DNA from: an uncultured Clostridium sp.
Lineage (GTDB): Bacteria; Bacillota; Clostridia; TANB77; CAG-508
DNA length: 46,804 bases
NCBI GenBank assembly: GCA_947064765.1
Contig: CAMSWH010000010.1
Span: 1 to 46,804 of the forward strand
Direction: 5' to 3'
The notes beneath the pieces were generated by a model. The model made no database searches. It saw only the letters and a program-made list of their open reading frames with translations, and was not told the DNA's origin. A program made the position numbers and the translations under genes. Within the stretch, counting starts at the first letter, position 1. Each line of letters opens with the position of its first letter. Below are positions 42,943 to 46,804 of the stretch, one piece after another.

Positions 42943-42971
42943 ATTATAGCATAGACAAGATATTATTACAA
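42943..42971 (-). promoter_or_regulatory. Promoter of the glycosyltransferase gene
   Basis: On the minus strand, TTGTAA (42966-42971) and TATAAT (42943-42948) are 17 bases apart. Confidence 0.65.
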
Positions 42972-43235
42972 GAATAAGAAGAGTATTCAAATTTATTAAA
43001 TTAATTTTGTAAAGTTTATGCTAAATTTTTATGTGAAAGAATAAATTATGTATATAATTTACAAAAAAATGGTAAAATTAAATTTATAAGTATTTTTCAT
43101 AAGTTAAAAATAAGGTAGATTAGTTTTTGGCATGATTTACATAAAAAATAGCATTTACAATTATATAAATTTAAAATTATAATTTTTGTAAGTAAAAAAA
43201 TATTTGAATTTTTCTTAAATAAATTGGAAAAAGGG

Positions 43236-43264
43236 TTGATATTTCATTAAAAATGTAATATAAT
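43236..43264 (+). promoter_or_regulatory. Promoter of the MreB-like gene
   Basis: TTGATA (43236-43241), 17-base spacer, TATAAT (43259-43264), about 50 bases before the start. Confidence 0.7.
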
Positions 43265-43320
43265 TGTAACGCAAATGTAATATGAATTTGCTCGTAGAAA
43301 AACTGAAAGGAAGAATGTTG

Positions 43321-44316
43321 ATGTTTGGACAAGATATCGGAATTGATTTAGGTACAGCTACAGTAATAGCATATATAAAAGGAAAAGGTATTGTTTTAAG
43401 AGAGCCTTCTGTAGTTGCTGTAAATAACGTAACAGGTGAAGTTTTAGCTGTTGGACATGAAGCTAGACGTATGTTGGGAAGAACACCTGGAAATATTGTC
43501 GCAACAAGACCTTTAAGAGAGGGAGTAATTTCAGATTATACAGTTACAGAGAAAATGCTAAAATATTTTATTGGAAAAATAGGTGGGAAATTTTTATTTG
43601 CTCCTAGAATAATGATATGCATACCTTCTCAAGTTACTGAAGTAGAAAAGAAAGCTGTAATAGATGCTGCATCAAATGCAGGAGCAAGAAAAGTTTATTT
43701 AATAGAAGAACCAATAGCAGCTGCTATTGGAGCTGGAATTGATATTTCAAAACCTTGTGGAAATATGATTGTAGATATAGGTGGAGGAACAACAGATATA
43801 GCAGTTATATCTTTAGGTGGATCTGTTGTAAGTACGTCTTTAAAAGTCGCAGGAGACAAATTTGATGAACATATAGTAAAATATATTAAGAAAAGACATA
43901 ATGTAATGATAGGAGAAAGAACAGCTGAAGAATTAAAACAACAAATAGGCTGTGTATATCCTAAAATTCAAGATATGGAAATGGATGTTAGAGGAAGAGA
44001 CTTAATAACAGGACTTCCAAAAACAATAACAGTTTATTCAAGTGAAATGATGGAAGCACTAGAAGAGCCAGCTACTCTTATAGTAGATGCAGTTCATTCA
44101 GTATTAGAAAGAACACCACCAGAACTTGCAGCAGATATCAGTGATAAAGGTATTTATATGACAGGTGGAGGATGCCTAATAGATGGACTAGATAGATTAT
44201 TACAAGAAAAAACAGGAATAAATGTTATGATAGCAGAAGATGCAATTTCTTGTGTAGCTAAAGGGACTGGAAAAGCTTTAGACAATTTAGATAGTATGGA
44301 CAAAATGAGAAGATAA
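43321..44316 (+). CDS. MreB/Mbl-family actin-like cell-shape protein
   Basis: An actin-fold ATPase that forms membrane filaments guiding lateral wall synthesis. The 331-residue product has the phosphate-1 loop DIGIDLGTA, the phosphate-2 motif VDIGGGTTDIAVI and the adenosine motif YMTGGGCLIDGLDRLL. I use ATG 43321 (MFGQDIGIDLGTA), which matches Mbl-type starts; ATG 43315 is also possible and lies very close to the AAAGGAAG site. No mreC or mreD follows, so this is a separate paralogue such as Mbl. It has its own promoter. Confidence 0.92.
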   Translation: MFGQDIGIDLGTATVIAYIKGKGIVLREPSVVAVNNVTGEVLAVGHEARRMLGRTPGNIVATRPLREGVISDYTVTEKMLKYFIGKIGGKFLFAPRIMICIPSQVTEVEKKAVIDAASNAGARKVYLIEEPIAAAIGAGIDISKPCGNMIVDIGGGTTDIAVISLGGSVVSTSLKVAGDKFDEHIVKYIKKRHNVMIGERTAEELKQQIGCVYPKIQDMEMDVRGRDLITGLPKTITVYSSEMMEALEEPATLIVDAVHSVLERTPPELAADISDKGIYMTGGGCLIDGLDRLLQEKTGINVMIAEDAISCVAKGTGKALDNLDSMDKMRR

Positions 44317-44454
44317 TAAAATCCAACATATACTTAAAAGTAGAATACTCACATAAAAAGTGTGAGTATTTTACATTATAGTAAAAACAAAAGATTTTCC
44401 CTATAATGTAAAAACTTTGATAAATTTGTATAATATTTGAAAGTGAGTTATAGT

Positions 44455-45757
44455 ATGAAAAATAATAAAAGAGTTGCTTTTTTTACACTTGGGTGTAAAG
44501 TAAATCAATATGAAACTAATGGAATGATACAAGAATTTAAAAATAATGGATATGAAATAGTTCAATTTGAGGAAAAAGCTGATATATACATAATAAATAC
44601 TTGCACAGTAACAAATATGTCAGATAGAAAATCAAGACAGTTTTTAAGACAAGCTAAAAAGAATAATTCATCATCATTAGTTGTAGCTGTTCGGATGCTA
44701 TGTTCAGGTATCAAAAGATGAAGTAGAAAGAATACCAGAAATAGACTTATGTTTAGGAACTAATGAGAAAATAGATATTGTAAAATATATTGAAAATTAT
44801 TTAGATAACAATGAAAAAGATATCAAGATAGATGAAGTTCTTTATAATTCCAATTATGGAGATTTTGGTAGTGTAACATATACAGAAAAAACGAGAGCGG
44901 TCATAAAAGTACAAGATGGATGTGATAGATTTTGTTCTTATTGTATAATTCCATATGCTAGAGGTAAAGTAAGAAGTAGAAATCCACAAAATATATTAGA
45001 AGAAATAGAGAAAATAGCAAAAAATGGAATAAAAGAAGTGGTAATAACAGGAATACATGTAGCTTCATATGGAAAAGACTTTAAAGAAGAATATAGATTA
45101 ATAGATTTATTAGAAGACATAAACAAAATAGATGGAATTGAAAGAATTAGATTAGGTTCTATAGAACCACTGTTAATTACAGAAGAATTTATAGAAAGAT
45201 TAAAAAAACTTGAAAAAATATGTCATCATTTCCATTTATCTCTTCAAAGTGGATGTACAGAAACTTTAAAAAGAATGAACAGACGTTATAAAATAGAAGA
45301 ATTTGAAGAAATAGTAAATAGATTAAGAAAAGTATATACAGATGTAATATTAACAACAGATATTATAGTAGGTTTCCCAGGAGAAACTGACGAAGAATTT
45401 GAAATTACATATGAATTTTTAAGAAAAATAAAATTTTATAAAATGCATATTTTTAAATATTCTCCAAGGAAAGGAACAAAAGCAGCAATTATGAAAAATC
45501 AAGTTTCTGGAGATATAAAAGAATTGAGAAGTAAAAGATTATTAGAATTATCTGATAAAAATGAAAATGAATATTTATCTATATATTTAAATCAAGAAGT
45601 AGAAGTACTATTTGAAGAACAAGAAAAAGATTTTTATAAAGGACATACTTCAAATTACATAATGGTAAAAATGAAATCGAAAGAAGACATTTCAAATAAA
45701 GTAGAAAAAGTAAAAATTATAGATAAAGAAGATTTATGTTTAATAGCTGCAAAATAG
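44455..45757 (+). pseudogene. mtaB: mtaB, tRNA t6A methylthiotransferase, split by a +1 frameshift
   Basis: The radical SAM enzyme that adds a methylthio group to t6A37 of tRNA. The first part reads FFTLGCKVNQYETNGMIQ and TCTVTNMSDRKSRQF, the MtaB signature. Near 44692 one extra C interrupts the frame: GTT-C-GGATGC replaces an expected GTT-GGA-TGC (Val-Gly-Cys). After it the frame continues from 44693 to 45757 with the radical SAM motif CDRFCSYC, LSLQSGCTETLKRMNRRY and the C-terminal TRAM-like region intact. The reading is otherwise complete, so it is a fresh lesion or a sequencing/assembly error. The start is ATG 44455 with AAAGTGAG. Confidence 0.88.
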
Positions 45758-45876
45758 ATGATTTGTAATAAAAAAGTAATTAAAACTTAATATAAAAAAT
45801 ATTGATAAAAAAAGTCGAATATAGTATATATAATATATAGAGGTAATATAGCTTTATACTAAGGAGGACTATCAAT

Positions 45877-46128
45877 ATGAAGGAATATAAGTTAGTAGAA
45901 ACTGCAGAAGCAGGTAACTTGCCAGCTGTTGTAGGAATATGGAGTAAAATAAAAGGTCTTTTATTTAAAGAAATAGATTTAAGTAAACCAGTAGTATTAG
46001 AAATGACAGTTCAAGAAGAAAAAGTATTAACAGAAGTACACGATTTTCTATTTCAAGAAATTAAATTTCCAGAATTACATGACTTTTTCTTTCAAGAAAT
46101 AAATATATTTAAAAAGAAAAATAAATAA
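45877..46128 (+). CDS. Small protein with three F-[KQ]-E-I repeats
   Basis: An 83-residue protein. After a short N-terminal domain (LVETAEAGNLPAVVGIWSKI), the C-terminal half repeats a short unit: LLFKEI, FLFQEI and FFFQEI, the last two inside the near-repeat HDFLFQEIKFPEL / HDFFFQEINIF. It has a strong AAGGAGG site and a possible promoter (TTGATA at 45802, TATATA at 45825). A perfect terminator follows. No signal peptide. Unknown function; the aromatic repeats suggest an interaction surface. Confidence 0.7.
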   Translation: MKEYKLVETAEAGNLPAVVGIWSKIKGLLFKEIDLSKPVVLEMTVQEEKVLTEVHDFLFQEIKFPELHDFFFQEINIFKKKNK

Positions 46129-46135
46129 GAAATAT

Positions 46136-46177
46136 AACTCTTATTATTATGTAAAAGTAATAATAAGAGTTTTTTTA
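46136..46177 (+). terminator. Terminator of the small repeat protein
   Basis: AACTCTTATTATTA (46136-46149) pairs with TAATAATAAGAGTT (46158-46171), followed by seven T-residues. Confidence 0.9.
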
Positions 46178-46186
46178 TTAAACTAC

Positions 46187-46215
46187 TTGAAAAATAATCT
46201 AAATTGTTATAGAAT
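46187..46215 (+). promoter_or_regulatory. Promoter of gapA
   Basis: TTGAAA (46187-46192), 17-base spacer, TAGAAT (46210-46215). A second TATAAT occurs at 46253 without a good partner. Confidence 0.55.
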
Positions 46216-46219
46216 AATT

Positions 46220-46236
46220 TTGGTCAAAAAGACCAA
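46220..46236 (+). promoter_or_regulatory. Inverted repeat at the gapA start site
   Basis: TTGGTC-AAAAA-GACCAA falls on the predicted transcription start. It could be a repressor operator or a stabilising 5' hairpin. Confidence 0.4.
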
Positions 46237-46293
46237 TATTAATGAAGATACTTATAATATAGATATAGTATCAGAAGTGGAGGAATTTATAAT

Positions 46294-46804
46294 ATGTCAG
46301 TAAAAGTAGCGATTAATGGTTTTGGACGTATAGGACGTCTTGCATTTAGACAAATGTTTGGAGCAGAAGGTTATGAAATAGTTGCAATAAATGATTTAAC
46401 TAACCCTACAATGTTAGCTCATTTATTAAAATATGATTCTGCACAAGGAAGATATGCAAAAGCAGATACAGTAGAAGCAGGAGAAGATTCTATCACAGTT
46501 GATGGAAAGAAAATAAAAATATATGCTATGGCTAATGCTGAAGAACTTCCTTGGGGAGAAATAGGAGTAGATGTTGTACTTGAATGTACAGGATTCTACA
46601 CATCAAAAGAAAAAGCAGAAGCTCACATCAAAGCAGGAGCTAAAAAAGTAGTTATATCTGCACCAGCAGGAAAAGATTTACCAACAGTCGTTTTTGGTGT
46701 AAATGAAGGTATATTAAAAGCTGATGATACAATAATATCAGCAGCATCATGTACAACAAACTGTTTAGCACCAATGGCTAAAGCATTAAATGATTATGCA
46801 CCAA
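46294..46804 (+). CDS. gapA: Glyceraldehyde-3-phosphate dehydrogenase, 5' part
   Basis: Glycolytic enzyme that oxidises glyceraldehyde-3-phosphate to 1,3-bisphosphoglycerate with NAD+. The visible 170 residues include the NAD-binding start [34 protein letters not shown] and the catalytic cysteine C153 in [12 protein letters not shown]. The gene runs off the window edge at 46804, so the catalytic domain is missing here. The GTGGAGG site fixes the start. A promoter and an inverted repeat lie upstream. Confidence 0.97.
   Translation, partial: MSVKVAINGFGRIGRLAFRQMFGAEGYEIVAINDLTNPTMLAHLLKYDSAQGRYAKADTVEAGEDSITVDGKKIKIYAMANAEELPWGEIGVDVVLECTGFYTSKEKAEAHIKAGAKKVVISAPAGKDLPTVVFGVNEGILKADDTIISAASCTTNCLAPMAKALNDYAP

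Larger units (their letters stand above)
42911..43320. other. Divergent intergenic region
   Basis: Holds the minus-strand promoter of the glycosyltransferase gene and the plus-strand promoter of the MreB-like gene. About 200 AT-rich bases between them (42980-43230) show no gene or strong structure. Confidence 0.6.

Noticed and set aside
44680..44700. Programmed ribosomal frameshift in mtaB
   Set aside because: There is no slippery heptamer, stop-codon context or pseudoknot, and the family does not use frameshifting.

Overview
The window is AT-rich Gram-positive DNA. Purine-rich Shine-Dalgarno sites precede almost every gene, intrinsic terminators are frequent, there is a T-box leader, and a Spo0A-like regulator and a DUF421/DUF4363 pair are present. 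This fits a low-GC Firmicute of the Clostridia type, perhaps a gut lineage; I cannot name a genus. The genetic code is standard (TGG for Trp, TGA used as stop). I see no phage, transposase, CRISPR array or rRNA.

Layout. 1-3.3 kb: end of the ribosomal alpha operon (rpsM, rpsK, rpsD, rpoA, rplQ). 3.4-6.9 kb: a small membrane protein, a large divergent RelA/SpoT-type synthetase on the minus strand, and a U32 peptidase-family tRNA-modification protein. 7.4-9.7 kb: a minus-strand lysine-pathway operon, dapA - HD protein - dapB. 9.9-13.0 kb: tmRNA, then an unknown protein, a Gfo/Idh/MocA oxidoreductase and a Nudix hydrolase. 13.2-15.6 kb: a compositionally foreign lipoprotein, a metallophosphoesterase and an HD hydrolase. 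15.8-20.6 kb: a yybP-ykoY-type (manganese) riboswitch with terminator, followed by an alpha/beta hydrolase, a cN-III-like HAD phosphatase and a P2A cation ATPase. 20.8-24.8 kb: a polysaccharide deacetylase, a PHP phosphatase and a second foreign-looking lipoprotein. 25-31.7 kb: a deoxyribosyltransferase-like protein, tRNA-Leu(UAG), an ECF sigma/anti-sigma pair, an ABC exporter, a possible split HipA-like pair and a flavodoxin-like reductase. 31.8-35.4 kb: a RaSEA-like radical SAM protein, MgtC and a GltD-like oxidoreductase. 35.4-39.2 kb: a T-box leader (apparent AUU/Ile specifier), a ProXp/YbaK-type deacylase and ileS. 39.3-43 kb: a Spo0A-like regulator with a degenerate receiver, a holin-like membrane protein, DUF421/DUF4363 proteins and a glycosyltransferase. 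43.3-46.8 kb: an MreB/Mbl protein, a frameshifted mtaB, a small repeat protein and the start of gapA, cut by the window edge.

Best leads: (1) the metal-riboswitch operon that joins a cation pump to a eukaryote-like pyrimidine 5'-nucleotidase and a hydrolase; (2) the Ile T-box operon that joins a ProXp-type deacylase to IleRS; (3) the Spo0A-like regulator with no phosphorylation site and tandem 10-bp elements before it; (4) the candidate split HipA-like pair; (5) the bacterial RaSEA-like radical SAM protein; (6) the RelA-like synthetase with an active-site insertion and a polyasparagine tract. All functions are read from sequence patterns recognised by eye; no database search was possible.
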